Shown here: positions 45,401 through 53,507 of the stretch, piece after piece
How the letters are laid out: every line of letters starts with the position of its first letter
How positions within the stretch are numbered: the first letter of the stretch is position 1
Assembly (NCBI RefSeq): GCF_029946515.1
Contig: NZ_JARZHH010000002.1
Coordinates: 62,001-126,000, forward strand
Reading direction: 5' to 3'
From: Polyangium sp. 6x1
Lineage (GTDB): Bacteria; Myxococcota_A; Polyangia; Polyangiales; Polyangiaceae
Length of the DNA stretch: 64,000 bases
Notes under the pieces: model-generated
What the model was told of the DNA's origin: nothing
The model's database searches: none
Seen by the model: the letters and a program-made list of their open reading frames with translations, nothing else
Position numbers and translations under genes: made by a program

Positions 45401-46538
45401 GCAGGGGGCCGTCGAGCGCATCGACGTCGAAGTCCTGCTCCGCGGCCGCGCGCGCCTTCAGCCGGCAGCACAGCGCCGTGAGCTGCCGTCGCTCGCCGTC
45501 GAGCGCTGGTGGCGCAGCCCCTGGCCGTTCGTCGAGCGACGCGGTGAGCATCGCGCTCGACGCCAAAGGCCCGGGGCGCGCGCCCGCCGAGGCGCCCCCG
45601 GCGACGAGCATCCCCTCGCGCGACAGCCCACGCAGATCGCAGGCGTCGAGCGCGTCGAGCAGCCCGCGGGCGGTGACGTCCCGCGCGGCGACGTCCTTGC
45701 GAACGGCGCGGGTGAGCAGGTCGCCGAGGGGGTGGCGTTCGATCGCGGCCGGGATCGGGACCGGATCGGGATCGAGCAGCCGATAGAAAATCTCGGCCGC
45801 CGTGCCGCCGTACACCGGCTTTCCGGTCAGGCATTCGAGGAACACGAGGCCCCACGAGAACAGATCGGCGCGCGGCGAGGGATCGGCGCCGCGCCACTGC
45901 TCCGGCGCCCCGTAGCCGGGCGTGCCCAGCGCGTCGTGGCTACCGGTCAGGCGCGAGGAGAGATCGGCGTCGATCGTGGAGCCGATCCCGAAGTCGAGCA
46001 CGAGCGCGTTACGGCGTGCGCCCGTGGGGATCACCATGATGTTGCTCGGCTTGAGATCGCGGTGGACCACGCCTGCTGTGTGGGCGCACGCGAGGGCGTC
46101 GAGCACCTGGAGCATCAGATGCCCGGCCTCGCGCGGCGCGAGCGCGCCTTCCCTTTCGAGCAGCGCGGCGAGCGTATCGCCGGGGGCGAAGGCGAACGCC
46201 GTGTAGAGGATCCCATCGCCTGTTTGCCCTGCATCGACGAGCTTCACGATGTTGGGGTGGTGAAGCTGGGCGCAGAGCTCGGTCTCGCGCAGAAACCGAG
46301 CGACGCGCGTGCCGCCTTGCGGGGCGCTTCCGTTCTCCGTGGGGCGCAGGATCTTCAACGCGATCGGCTGCCCCGTCGTGAGCTGCCGGGCCTTGTGCAC
46401 CACGCCGAAGCCGCCCTCGCCGAGCTTGGCCAGGATCTCGTAACGATCCGCGAACGTGGCGCCGGGCACGAAGGCTTCATCGTAGCGCTGTAGGATCGAA
46501 CTCACGGACGGCCCCCCAAGAGCGCTGGATGACCCCAT
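42417..46538 (-). CDS. TOMM system kinase/cyclase fusion with AAA ATPase and TPR-like region
   Basis: The gene encodes 1373 residues from ATG 46538; GTG at 46505 (VSSILQRYDE) is an alternative and may be the true start, because a TTGACA box lies only ~36 bases before the ATG. Residues ~30-300 are a Ser/Thr kinase: LGEGGFGVV, ALKIL, HRDLKPSN (~163), LDFGIGS and GAPEQW. Residues ~355-530 are a class III cyclase-like domain (LLIYFGYP, VEVSIGVHTGP); I did not confirm all metal and base-binding residues. An ATPase with ITGEPGIGKSR near 580 follows, then a long helical region of ATPase-linked TPR type. The layout matches the TOMM system kinase/cyclase fusion family, found beside BMA_0021-type precursors. 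Its role in those loci is unknown; signalling or regulation is likely. Confidence 0.95.
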   Translation of the reverse strand: MGSSSALGGPSVSSILQRYDEAFVPGATFADRYEILAKLGEGGFGVVHKARQLTTGQPIALKILRPTENGSAPQGGTRVARFLRETELCAQLHHPNIVKLVDAGQTGDGILYTAFAFAPGDTLAALLEREGALAPREAGHLMLQVLDALACAHTAGVVHRDLKPSNIMVIPTGARRNALVLDFGIGSTIDADLSSRLTGSHDALGTPGYGAPEQWRGADPSPRADLFSWGLVFLECLTGKPVYGGTAAEIFYRLLDPDPVPIPAAIERHPLGDLLTRAVRKDVAARDVTARGLLDALDACDLRGLSREGMLVAGGASAGARPGPLASSAMLTASLDERPGAAPPALDGERRQLTALCCRLKARAAAEQDFDVDALDGPLRSALALCADVGRLHGGYVAATLGDKLLIYFGYPSAAEDDAKRAARAALAMVGAVDDMAAQQLAVQGVRVEVSIGVHTGPVVDGDLGGLHRANLVTGATPRLAARLAALSPPGSVTVSAASQALLRVSFALETDEVRSIEGIAAQVETFRLGQERASATRWLTPDGSKAPLAGRDRELDLLLERWRRACDGEGQSCLITGEPGIGKSRLARELRERLSSEDPIFLEGRCASSTQHNALSPVVELVERALGLDQDRDANRKIARLEGELSAHGFALAETMPLFLPLLSLPLGAPYAPLDVSPQRQKALTLQAITSLLFAMTDKRPVFLLVEDLHWADATTMELLTELVREAPTVPMCILMTARPELSSSFPTTDVLLLPLSRLERPQIEQMLTALAGRKALPAPVIEQVAERADGVPLFVEELLRMMVDSGLLSEQNDRYELTGPIAGAAIPGTLRALLTARLDRLSRAKETAQFAAALGREFSVEVLSAASPHGPAVVADDLERLMSAGLVLRKRRGKDAVAAFKHALVRDAAYESLSTSARQRVHARIAGTMEERFPEVVRTRPDLLAHHHAAAEQKRLAVPYAQRAAERGLHRSTYAESIAHATNAVAWASALPDAARVEAELAANGVLTQALMATRGWADPQVKATTDRSASLVQRLERDSAHRVPMLWFLFTYHHVASNRRTARGVAEELVAIAERSGDRGLCAAAAALHGLALFMDGDHADARRAVERAVELYDPELHRDHGARFGLDSLVLAKAYVAQLCWFSGDDAAAFALVASTLEWAREVSHVPSIAIGLLYGGMVHQLAGDRGTVASMTGELLALSGKYGLPAYEGYAAALHDWATGDGMRARAIVQVLSDLGCKLGLSYYGSLVADAQAERGELDGALACIDHCLVLCRENDEHFYEPVLHLRRALYEARKDPASEGVRLSLEEAARLGRQKDMPRIEALATLELSQRFGRTEERRARLDELRGRHPGLQGIEIDDGKGGVRWA

Positions 46539-46622
46539 CGCACGATTTCGACATCGCGCAAAACGACGCAGCCTGTCAAGCGGACGACGGCGCGGCGCGA
46601 TCTTCGCGTTTGCTGCCTTGCT
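46539..46622 (-). promoter_or_regulatory. Possible promoter of the TOMM operon
   Basis: The 84 bases between the regulator stop and the kinase start contain a perfect TTGACA on the - strand (46579 to 46574). No good -10 hexamer lies 16-19 bases further, so an activator may be needed, or the match is chance. I looked for a sigma-54 TGGCAC-N5-TTGC element here, as the upstream gene encodes an enhancer-binding protein, and did not find one. Confidence 0.25.
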
Positions 46623-48503
46623 TCAAGCCTCCTCGTCGGCGTCGAGCACCGCCTGGAGATCCGGATCGACGTCCCCTTCGAGCAGGCGCAAGAGCTCGCG
46701 CACCCGCGAGAGCTCGCGCCGCAGCGCCCGGTGGTGGTTGCGGTTCTTGAGCAGCGGCTCCTGGCCGAGCAGCGTGAAGGCCTCGTCACGGTTGCCCATG
46801 CGGTGCACCGCGGCGGCGAGGACCAGGCCTCGGTACGCTTCCGCGAGCTCCAGCGAGAGCGCCGCGCCGCCGCCGCCTCGGCGTCGCTCGGCTTCGTTCA
46901 CGAAGGTGAGCGCCGCCCGCCAGAGCAGGTTGCCCAGCGTGCTCGGCTCGGCGTCCCCATCGAAGGTGAGCGCGCGCTCGACGTGGCGCCGCTGGACCAC
47001 CAGATCGCCGTCCGCGCTGCTCTGCCCGGCGAGCAGGAGCGCGTAGGCGCGCCGGACGATGTTGTCGAGCTGCCGCAGGTTGCCCGGCCACGGCGCGGAC
47101 GCGAGCAGCTTCATGGCGTCGGGCTCGAAGCGCGCCGCGCCCGCGCCGCCGGCCTCCTGGTGGCGCCGGCTCAGCATGTACTCGGCCCAGCGCGGCAGCT
47201 CGTCGAGCCGCTCGGCGAGCGGGAGCAGCCGCACCGGCAGCACGTTGATGCGGTAGTACAGGTCCTCGCGGAAGCGCCCGGCGCGCACGGCGGCGCGCAA
47301 ATCGGCGTTCGTGCCGACGAGGAGGCGCACGTCGGCGCGCCGCTCCCCCACGGCGTCGTCGCCGAGCGACCGATAGGCGCGCTCCTCGATGAAGCGCAAG
47401 AGCCCCGCCTGGGCCTTGAGCGAGAGCTTGTCGATCTCGTCGATGAAGAGCGTGCCCTTCGCGGCGCGTGCGATCGCGCCCGGGTTGTCCTTGATCGCGC
47501 CGGTGAAGGCGCCGCGCTTCCAGCCGAAGAGCTCGGCCATCTGCAGATCCTCGGGGATCCCGAGGACGTCGAGCGCCTCGAAGCGCTGCCCGCGGCGCTG
47601 CGAGTGCTCGTGGCAGAAGCGGGCGAGCCTGGATTTGCCGGCGCCGGTCGGGCCGCTGATCAGGATGGTGTCGTCGCGCGGGGCGAACGCGCGAAGCAGC
47701 TCGACGAGGTGCGCGGTGCTCTGCCCGACGACCGGCAGGAACTCGTCCGCGCCCGCGGGCATGTCAGGACGCAGCGGCAGTGCACGGGCGGCGATGAAGG
47801 CCCCGGCGATGCTGGCGAGGATCTCGAGCTCCTCGTAGCAGCCCGCCCAGCCGATCTCCCGGCCGATGGCGGCCCTCGAGCTCACCTCCAGCGTGATCAT
47901 GCCGTCGACGCTGCCCCCGGGCGCGCGCAGCGGCACGACGTGCACGTGGGTCGCGTCGCGACCGAGCATCCGTTCGCGCGTCGCGTCGCCGGGCAAACCG
48001 GCCGCTTCTGACTCGTCGCGGTGCTCGATCGCCCCATCCGGTAGCCAGGAGCGGATCGAAGCGCGCTGGACGTCGATCGAGACCGAGCAGCGGTGCCTTT
48101 CGATCCAGCTCCAGACGGTGCCGGACGTCAGGTAGCCGGTGCCTTCGATCCGCGCGCCGCTCGGGCGGTCGATGCCGAAAAGACGCTGATAGTTGCCTTC
48201 GGGGCGGAGGTGGACGACGCCGCGGAGGAGCCGCGCGCGGTTTGTGTACAAACCACCGTTGAGCGCCTCTTCGGCGCAGGCGAACATCGCCTGCAGGACG
48301 GCCGTGGCGGCTTCTTCGAAATACGTGGCCGCGACGAGGCGGGGTACGAGCGAAATGAGGCTCTCGTCACGGGGCACGGTGGGATCCGAAGGAGAGCAGA
48401 AGACCGGGGGGGAGGTCCAGGCGGAACGAGCGTGGCGCGTGGCGTCTTTTGCGGACGCGGAGCGTCCGGCAGGGACGCGAGCGCTGTATCGCCGCGAACC
48501 CAT
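46623..48503 (-). CDS. Sigma-54-interacting enhancer-binding regulator with N-terminal GAF-like domain
   Basis: I chose ATG 48503 because GTGGAGCAA precedes it; a GTG at 48377 is also possible. The protein has 626 residues. An N-terminal sensor region (~45-235) looks like a GAF domain. The AAA+ domain has SGPTGAGKSRLA near 285, GAFTGA (the sigma-54 contact loop) near 330, GTLFIDEIDKL and NLRQLDN. After it, the last ~130 residues are helical and Arg/Leu-rich (ALRRELSRVRELLRLLEG); I see no Fis-type helix-turn-helix, so DNA binding is doubtful. It lies directly upstream of, and on the same strand as, the TOMM operon, which it may control. It is divergent from the peroxidase gene with 35 bases between starts. 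Confidence 0.88.
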   Translation of the reverse strand: MGSRRYSARVPAGRSASAKDATRHARSAWTSPPVFCSPSDPTVPRDESLISLVPRLVAATYFEEAATAVLQAMFACAEEALNGGLYTNRARLLRGVVHLRPEGNYQRLFGIDRPSGARIEGTGYLTSGTVWSWIERHRCSVSIDVQRASIRSWLPDGAIEHRDESEAAGLPGDATRERMLGRDATHVHVVPLRAPGGSVDGMITLEVSSRAAIGREIGWAGCYEELEILASIAGAFIAARALPLRPDMPAGADEFLPVVGQSTAHLVELLRAFAPRDDTILISGPTGAGKSRLARFCHEHSQRRGQRFEALDVLGIPEDLQMAELFGWKRGAFTGAIKDNPGAIARAAKGTLFIDEIDKLSLKAQAGLLRFIEERAYRSLGDDAVGERRADVRLLVGTNADLRAAVRAGRFREDLYYRINVLPVRLLPLAERLDELPRWAEYMLSRRHQEAGGAGAARFEPDAMKLLASAPWPGNLRQLDNIVRRAYALLLAGQSSADGDLVVQRRHVERALTFDGDAEPSTLGNLLWRAALTFVNEAERRRGGGGAALSLELAEAYRGLVLAAAVHRMGNRDEAFTLLGQEPLLKNRNHHRALRRELSRVRELLRLLEGDVDPDLQAVLDADEEA

Positions 48504-48538
48504 TTGCTCCACGCGCTCGTGACGGGTAATGCCACGGT

Positions 48539-49093
48539 ATGACAACTTCCCTCGAACGGATCCCCGTCAACAGCATCGATGGCCGGCCCTCCTCGCTCGG
48601 CGCGTATACCGGCAAGGTTCGCCTCGTCGTCAACGTCGCCTCGCGGTGCGGGCTCACGCCGCAGTACAAGGGGCTCGAGGCCCTTTATCGCAAGTACAAG
48701 GACCAGGGCTTCGAGGTCCTCGGCTTCCCCGCGAACGAGTTCGGCGCGCAGGAGCCCGGGACGGACGCCGAGATCCAGTCGTTTTGCTCCACCTCGTACG
48801 ACGTCACCTTCCCGCTCTTCTCCAAGATCGTCGTCAAGGGCGAGGGCCAGCACCCGCTTTATGGCGCGCTCACGTCGGCCAAACCCGAGGCGCGCGCGCT
48901 GCCGGGCAGTGATTTTCGCGCGAAGCTCATCGGGTATGGCATCGACCCGGGCGCGCCGCACGAGATCCTGTGGAACTTCGAAAAATTCCTCGTCGATCGC
49001 AACGGCGAGGTCATCGAACGGTTTTCGCCCGACGTCGCGCCCGACGCCGAGCTCCTCGTGACGTCGATCGAGCGCGCGCTCGCGCAGGCGTGA
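48539..49093 (+). CDS. Glutathione peroxidase family thiol peroxidase
   Basis: The protein has 184 residues, usual size. The active-site region is VNVASRCGLTPQY, with Cys in place of selenocysteine. The other signature stretches are FPANEFGAQEPG and WNFEKFLVDRNGEV, which supply the catalytic Gln and Trp. FCSTSYDV contains the likely resolving Cys. Bacterial members mostly reduce hydroperoxides using thioredoxin. There is no signal peptide, so it is cytoplasmic. It may be co-transcribed with the SDR gene 37 bases downstream. It is a housekeeping stress gene with no visible link to the biosynthetic loci. Confidence 0.96.
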   Translation: MTTSLERIPVNSIDGRPSSLGAYTGKVRLVVNVASRCGLTPQYKGLEALYRKYKDQGFEVLGFPANEFGAQEPGTDAEIQSFCSTSYDVTFPLFSKIVVKGEGQHPLYGALTSAKPEARALPGSDFRAKLIGYGIDPGAPHEILWNFEKFLVDRNGEVIERFSPDVAPDAELLVTSIERALAQA

Positions 49094-49130
49094 AATCAAC
49101 CCCGATTCTCATCGCAGGAGAAGCCTCGTC

Positions 49131-49985
49131 ATGAACCACCCCGCTTTCGCACAGGGCGCCGTCGCCGTCGTCACGGGCGGCGCCTCGGGTATCGGGCTCG
49201 CAGCGGCGAAGAAGCTCGCGTCGCTCGGCCTCCGTGTCTGCATCGCCGACCTCGGCGCCGATCGCCTCGCGCGGGCGCGTGAGGCGATCGCCTCCGTGGC
49301 GAGGGGCGGCGACGCTGACGTGATGACCTCCGAGACCGACGTCGGCCGCGTCGAGGCGCTCGTCGCGCTCGAAGTCGCCGTGGCCGATCGGTTTGGCGGG
49401 ACGGACATCCTCATGAACAACGCCGGCATCGGGCCTCGGAGCACCGTGCTCGGACCTGCGGAGAGCTGGGCGCGGACGCTCGACGTGAACCTCTGGGGCG
49501 TCATCCACGGCACGCAGGTGTTCGTGCCGCGGATGCTCGAACGTGGGCAGCCTGGCCTCGTGATCAACACCGGCTCGAAACAAGGCATCACCACGCCGCC
49601 TGGAAACCCGGCCTACAACGTCTCGAAGGCGGGCGTGAAGGCCTATACCGAGGCGCTCGAGCACGAGCTCCGCAACACCCCGGGCTGCCAGCTCCGGGCG
49701 CATTTGCTCATCCCTGGGTTCGTCTTCACCGAGCTCACCGCGTCCGGTCGCACGGAAAAACCCGCGGGCGCGTGGACGCCGGAGCAGACCGTCGACTTCA
49801 TGATGGAGCGCGTGGCCGCGAATGATTTCTACATTCTCTGCCCCGACAACGAGGTGCCGCGCTCGCTCGACGAGCGCCGCATTCTCTGGGCGGCCGGCGA
49901 TATCGTCGAGAACCGCCCGCCGCTCTCTCGGTGGCACCCGGACCACGCCGAGGCATTCAAGGCCTTCGCGTCGACGAAGAAATAG
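49131..49985 (+). CDS. Short-chain dehydrogenase/reductase
   Basis: ATG at 49131 follows GGAGAAG; 284 residues. It is a classical SDR: cofactor loop VTGGASGIG, an acidic residue after the second strand (CIADLGADR), which favours NAD(H), NNAG near 97, the catalytic Ser in INTGSKQG and the Tyr-Lys pair in AYNVSKAG. The C-terminal extension (LCPDNEVPRSLDERRI, then a Trp-His-Pro stretch) is longer than in minimal SDRs and may shape a specific substrate pocket. The substrate cannot be told from sequence. It lies 37 bases after the peroxidase gene on the same strand. Confidence 0.94.
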   Translation: MNHPAFAQGAVAVVTGGASGIGLAAAKKLASLGLRVCIADLGADRLARAREAIASVARGGDADVMTSETDVGRVEALVALEVAVADRFGGTDILMNNAGIGPRSTVLGPAESWARTLDVNLWGVIHGTQVFVPRMLERGQPGLVINTGSKQGITTPPGNPAYNVSKAGVKAYTEALEHELRNTPGCQLRAHLLIPGFVFTELTASGRTEKPAGAWTPEQTVDFMMERVAANDFYILCPDNEVPRSLDERRILWAAGDIVENRPPLSRWHPDHAEAFKAFASTKK

Positions 49986-50220
49986 CTCGGTATCGTCGTT
50001 CGCATCGCGCGTCGAGGCTCGACGGCCGCCGTCCTGGGCCCGGCCTTCGAGGTCGCGTCGACGAGGTCGGTACAAGCGGTCCCGTCGGCGTATTGCAGCG
50101 GACGCGGACGGCTTGCCATCGTTGCGGTTTCTCCTGTTCTCGTTCGTCAGGCGCTTGACGCCCCTGGATGGGTGATGTGTCGTGGTGTCCCCCCATCGCA
50201 AGCGGACAGAGGAGTGCGGG

Positions 50221-51843
50221 ATGAGCGATCCTTCGTCGACCACGTATCGCGCGTTTCTCGACGGCCATGCGCGCGACTTGGCGCTTTCGATTGCCGGTGA
50301 CACCACGTCCGACGTCGCGTCCCTTGGCAAGGCGACGACGGCGGAGGTCGCTCTCTGGTCCGAGGCCGTCGTGGGCGCGACGATCGCCGCGCTCGTCGGG
50401 GACGAGGGGGCGACCGAGCGTGTCACGGCGGCGGCGGTGGACCTCGGGCATCGCGGAGCGCCGGTCGACGAGGTGCTCCGCGCGCTCTCGGTGGTCAGGC
50501 GTCATTTTCAGCGCGTGCTCCGCGCGTGGCAGGCGCCGCGGGGCGAGGCCGCGACCACCACCGACCCGCTCGACAGGCTGCTCGCCGTCTTCGAGGACGC
50601 GGCGTGCGCCCTCGCGCGGTGCGCTGTCACCGCCACCGCCGCCGTTCGTTGCGACGGTGAGGCGCGTTTTCGCAGCCTCGTCAACGCCGTCAAGAGCGTC
50701 GTCGTGATCCTCGGCGAGGACCACACCATTCTCGAGTGGAACACCGAAGCCGAGCACGTCTACGGCTGGTCGAGGGACGAGATCCTCGGGAAAAACTACG
50801 TCGAGATGTTCGTCCCGCCCGAGGCGCAGGCCGCCGTCGCGGTCGACATGCGCAAGGTGCTCGGGGGCGAGGAGACGCGCGGCTTCGAGAACCCGGTCAC
50901 GTCCCGGGACGGCACCGTACGCATCTTGCAATGGAACGTCGGGCGCCTGCTCGACGGCGGGGGACGACCGGTCGCGGTGGTGGCCAGCGGCAACGACATC
51001 ACCGAGCAGAAGCGGGACCGCGAGGCACGCGGGCGCAGCGAGGCGATGCTGCACGCGGTCATCACCAATGCGCCCATCTTCCTCTTCGTCAAGGATGTCG
51101 AAAGCCGTTATACCTTGACGAACCGCGGCTTCGACGAAGGGCTCGGCCTCGAACCGAACTTCGCCATCGGCAAGCTGGACTCCGAGATTTATCCGCCCGA
51201 CGTCGTCGCGAGGAATCGTGCGGATGACCAGAGGGTCCTCGACGGGGGCGTTCCGATCCAGCTCGAAGTGCAGATCCCCACGAAAATGGGCCCGCGCGTC
51301 TTTCTCGGGTCCAAGTTCCCGCTGTTCGACGCAAACGGCAAACCTTTTGCGATCTGCGCGATCGGCACCGACGTCACCGACCTCCGGCGGGCCGAGGCCG
51401 AGCAGGCGACGTTTCAGGTTCGTATCATCGAGGCGCAACGCGAGACCTTGCGCGAGCTGTCGACGCCCCTCTTGCCGATTGCGCCGGGCGTCGTGCTCAT
51501 GCCGCTCGTCGGCGCCATCGACGAAAGCCGGGCGGCGCTCGTGCTCGAAGCGCTGCTCCAGGGCGTCGTCGCGCACCGCGCCGAGGTCGCGATCCTCGAC
51601 ATCACCGGCGTTCGCACGGTGGACACGGGCGTGGCGCTCGGCCTCGTGCAGGCGGCGCAGGCGGCGGGCTTGCTCGGCGCGGAGGTGGTCCTGACGGGCG
51701 TGCGCCCGGCGGCGGCGCGGACGCTCGTGGAGATCGGGATCGACATGCGCGGCATCAAGACCGTGAGCACCCTGGAGCAAGGCGTCGCGCACGCCATCGG
51801 GCGCTCGGGCCGCCGCGCCCGTCCGAAGGCGCCGGCGCGATAG
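50221..51843 (+). CDS. PAS-PAS-STAS signalling protein (RsbR-like)
   Basis: I chose ATG 50221 because GAGGAG precedes it at good spacing. The protein has 540 residues. The first ~140 are helical and unassigned. A PAS domain at ~150-270 includes ILEWNTEAEHVYGWSRDEI and ends NDITEQKR. A second PAS domain at ~275-395 includes FLFVKDVESRYTLTNRGF and ends IGTDVTDLRR. A linker (ELSTPLLPIAPGVVLMPLVG) leads into a STAS domain with DITGVRTVDTGVALGL, the site where RsbR/RsbS-type proteins are phosphorylated on Thr or Ser. Such proteins sense a signal and work through stressosome-like partners. No partner kinase is adjacent. The 235-base gap upstream shows nothing else. Confidence 0.92.
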   Translation: MSDPSSTTYRAFLDGHARDLALSIAGDTTSDVASLGKATTAEVALWSEAVVGATIAALVGDEGATERVTAAAVDLGHRGAPVDEVLRALSVVRRHFQRVLRAWQAPRGEAATTTDPLDRLLAVFEDAACALARCAVTATAAVRCDGEARFRSLVNAVKSVVVILGEDHTILEWNTEAEHVYGWSRDEILGKNYVEMFVPPEAQAAVAVDMRKVLGGEETRGFENPVTSRDGTVRILQWNVGRLLDGGGRPVAVVASGNDITEQKRDREARGRSEAMLHAVITNAPIFLFVKDVESRYTLTNRGFDEGLGLEPNFAIGKLDSEIYPPDVVARNRADDQRVLDGGVPIQLEVQIPTKMGPRVFLGSKFPLFDANGKPFAICAIGTDVTDLRRAEAEQATFQVRIIEAQRETLRELSTPLLPIAPGVVLMPLVGAIDESRAALVLEALLQGVVAHRAEVAILDITGVRTVDTGVALGLVQAAQAAGLLGAEVVLTGVRPAAARTLVEIGIDMRGIKTVSTLEQGVAHAIGRSGRRARPKAPAR

Positions 51844-51867
51844 CGCGTTTCGCCGGGCCGCGCGGGC

Positions 51868-53259
51868 TCAGCGCGGCGTGCCGAGCCCTGCGGCGTCCAG
51901 CGCGGCGTCCACGGCTGCATGAATGTCCGTGGCGAGCCGTTTGCGCTGCTGCCGCGCCTCGTCATCCTCGATGCTGCGAAAGTAGCCGTCGATCTTCGAC
52001 CGCTCGGGTCGAATCTCCTCGTAATGGAACCCGAGCTCCAGCAGGCTCCCTGGGCCCACGCCCTGCGCGGCGAACGAGCGTTTCGCGTTCAGGGTTCGCC
52101 CCTCGTGAAAGAACGCGTAACGAAGCACGTGGGTCGTGCGTCCCAGGATCTCGAAGCTCGACGGCAGACGCAAGGTCTCCACGAGCCGCGTCACGTAGAC
52201 GCCCGCGGGCGCGTCGAGGTGCACGCTCATGGGCACGACGATTTCGCCGTGCGTCGATGCGACGTAGATCGTCGTGCCGTCCGGCTCGTCGTGCAGCGCG
52301 TGGCGCGAGGGAGCGACGCGACGATCGGAGGCGAGCTCCGCGCTCCGATCCGACCGCCAGATTCGCAGAATGGCATCGACGCCCTCGCGCATCGATGCAT
52401 GGAATGGCACGATCGCCCGGGGGGACAGCCCCTCCGGTGCAGGCTCCCCGTCGAGCTCGCCCAGCACGACGAACACGCGGCTCCGCGCGACGGCCTCCGC
52501 GACCTCACGGACCCACGTCCCGCTCGACAATTCGATTGCGGCGCTGCGGGACCATAGCAGCAGGAAAAAGTCTCCCGCGGAAGCCATGTTCATTGCGTCT
52601 GCCAGCGCGTTCGCTCGATCGACGCATGACGTGACGAGCGGGAGCGCCTCGTCGTTTGCCCGGAGCGCCTGGTCGATCGCCCTGGCGGAAGCCTCGTCGC
52701 TCGAGGTGTGAACGAGCGCGAGCCGGCACGAATCTCTCAATCGCCACAGGTCCCTGCGCCGTGTGATTCGCCCGAGCGAGATTCGCGCCGGTTCGGCTTC
52801 CTGGAGGATGTTTTTGATCTGCGTATCCGTGTACCCCGTGATTTGCTGGACCTCGTGGAGGCGCCTCTTCGAGGTGGCCGTGTGCCCTCTCGCCCAGAGC
52901 CAGGCGACGATGAGCTGCAGATGGATCGATTCGAGCTCGCACACCCGGGAGGCCATGAGGTCGGCGAGCGAGGAGAGCCCGGTTTGCCGACGAATTGCGG
53001 TGACCGTCGTGGCGTCGGGGGGCGCCGTGGCTCCGTCGCGCGTGACGACGGCGTCGCCGAAGCCCTGCGCGAGCGCGAGCAGCCAGCTCTCGAACGAACG
53101 CCTTTCGGGGTCGAGCTCGTGGACGAGCGTCGGTTCGTCTTGCGACCACCTGCCCTCGAGCCACTCCAGGACTGGCTTGAAGCGCGCAGGGTCGAGTCCT
53201 CCGTGGGACGTCTTTCGCGCTTTCTTCAGCTTCCTGTCGTGGGGGTACGTCGGGGGCAT
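51868..53259 (-). CDS. TIR-like domain protein with possible ubiquitin-like C-terminal domain
   Basis: ATG 53259 (MPPTYPHDRKLKKARK) is the likely start; no clear ribosome-binding site is seen. The protein has 463 residues. An N-terminal region (~20-170) is unassigned. Residues ~178-300 resemble a TIR fold: RLALVHTSSDE as first strand, a helix ending ALADAMNMASAGDFFLLLWSRSA, then GTWVREVAEAVARSRVFVVLG, in which a Glu could match the NADase glutamate. Residues ~325-410 (IVVPMSVHLDAPAGVYVTRL, LRYAFFHEGRTLNAKRSF, GVGPGSLLELGF) have the pattern of a beta-grasp or ubiquitin-like domain. Bacterial TIR proteins are often antiviral NADases or scaffolds. The gene is divergent from a TPR lipoprotein gene and near a CHAT protease. 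Both domain calls are by pattern only. Confidence 0.6.
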   Translation of the reverse strand: MPPTYPHDRKLKKARKTSHGGLDPARFKPVLEWLEGRWSQDEPTLVHELDPERRSFESWLLALAQGFGDAVVTRDGATAPPDATTVTAIRRQTGLSSLADLMASRVCELESIHLQLIVAWLWARGHTATSKRRLHEVQQITGYTDTQIKNILQEAEPARISLGRITRRRDLWRLRDSCRLALVHTSSDEASARAIDQALRANDEALPLVTSCVDRANALADAMNMASAGDFFLLLWSRSAAIELSSGTWVREVAEAVARSRVFVVLGELDGEPAPEGLSPRAIVPFHASMREGVDAILRIWRSDRSAELASDRRVAPSRHALHDEPDGTTIYVASTHGEIVVPMSVHLDAPAGVYVTRLVETLRLPSSFEILGRTTHVLRYAFFHEGRTLNAKRSFAAQGVGPGSLLELGFHYEEIRPERSKIDGYFRSIEDDEARQQRKRLATDIHAAVDAALDAAGLGTPR

Positions 53260-53376
53260 GCCGCGCCATGATAAGCCGCTTCGACGCGCAGGGGAGGCCT
53301 GTCTCGATCGGGCCTGCGCGCGCCCCCGGGGAGCGCCTCTGCCCAACCCTTATCCGAGCGTCGCGTGTGAGCCGGC

Positions 53377-53404
53377 TTGATGTACATCCATACAATCGTA
53401 TAGG
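53377..53404 (+). promoter_or_regulatory. Putative promoter of the TPR-PDZ lipoprotein gene
   Basis: TTGATG (53377-53382), a 16-base spacer and TATAGG (53399-53404) stand ~100 bases before the ATG at 53508. The surroundings are AT-rich for this window, and the partly palindromic ATACAATCGTAT overlaps the -10 region. Each hexamer matches the sigma-70 consensus at four of six positions. Confidence 0.35.
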
Positions 53405-53507
53405 ATTTCAGATCGTGATGGCGGAGCCTGCGCAGGGTTCGTCCGATGGACGAGTCGACGGGGGCGATGAAGACGAGCTGCCATTCTACGCGGAAGGGAT
53501 CGTGACC

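Noticed and set aside
46539..46622. Sigma-54 promoter expected before the TOMM operon
   Set aside because: No TGGCAC-N5-TTGC-like pair is present on the - strand of this gap.
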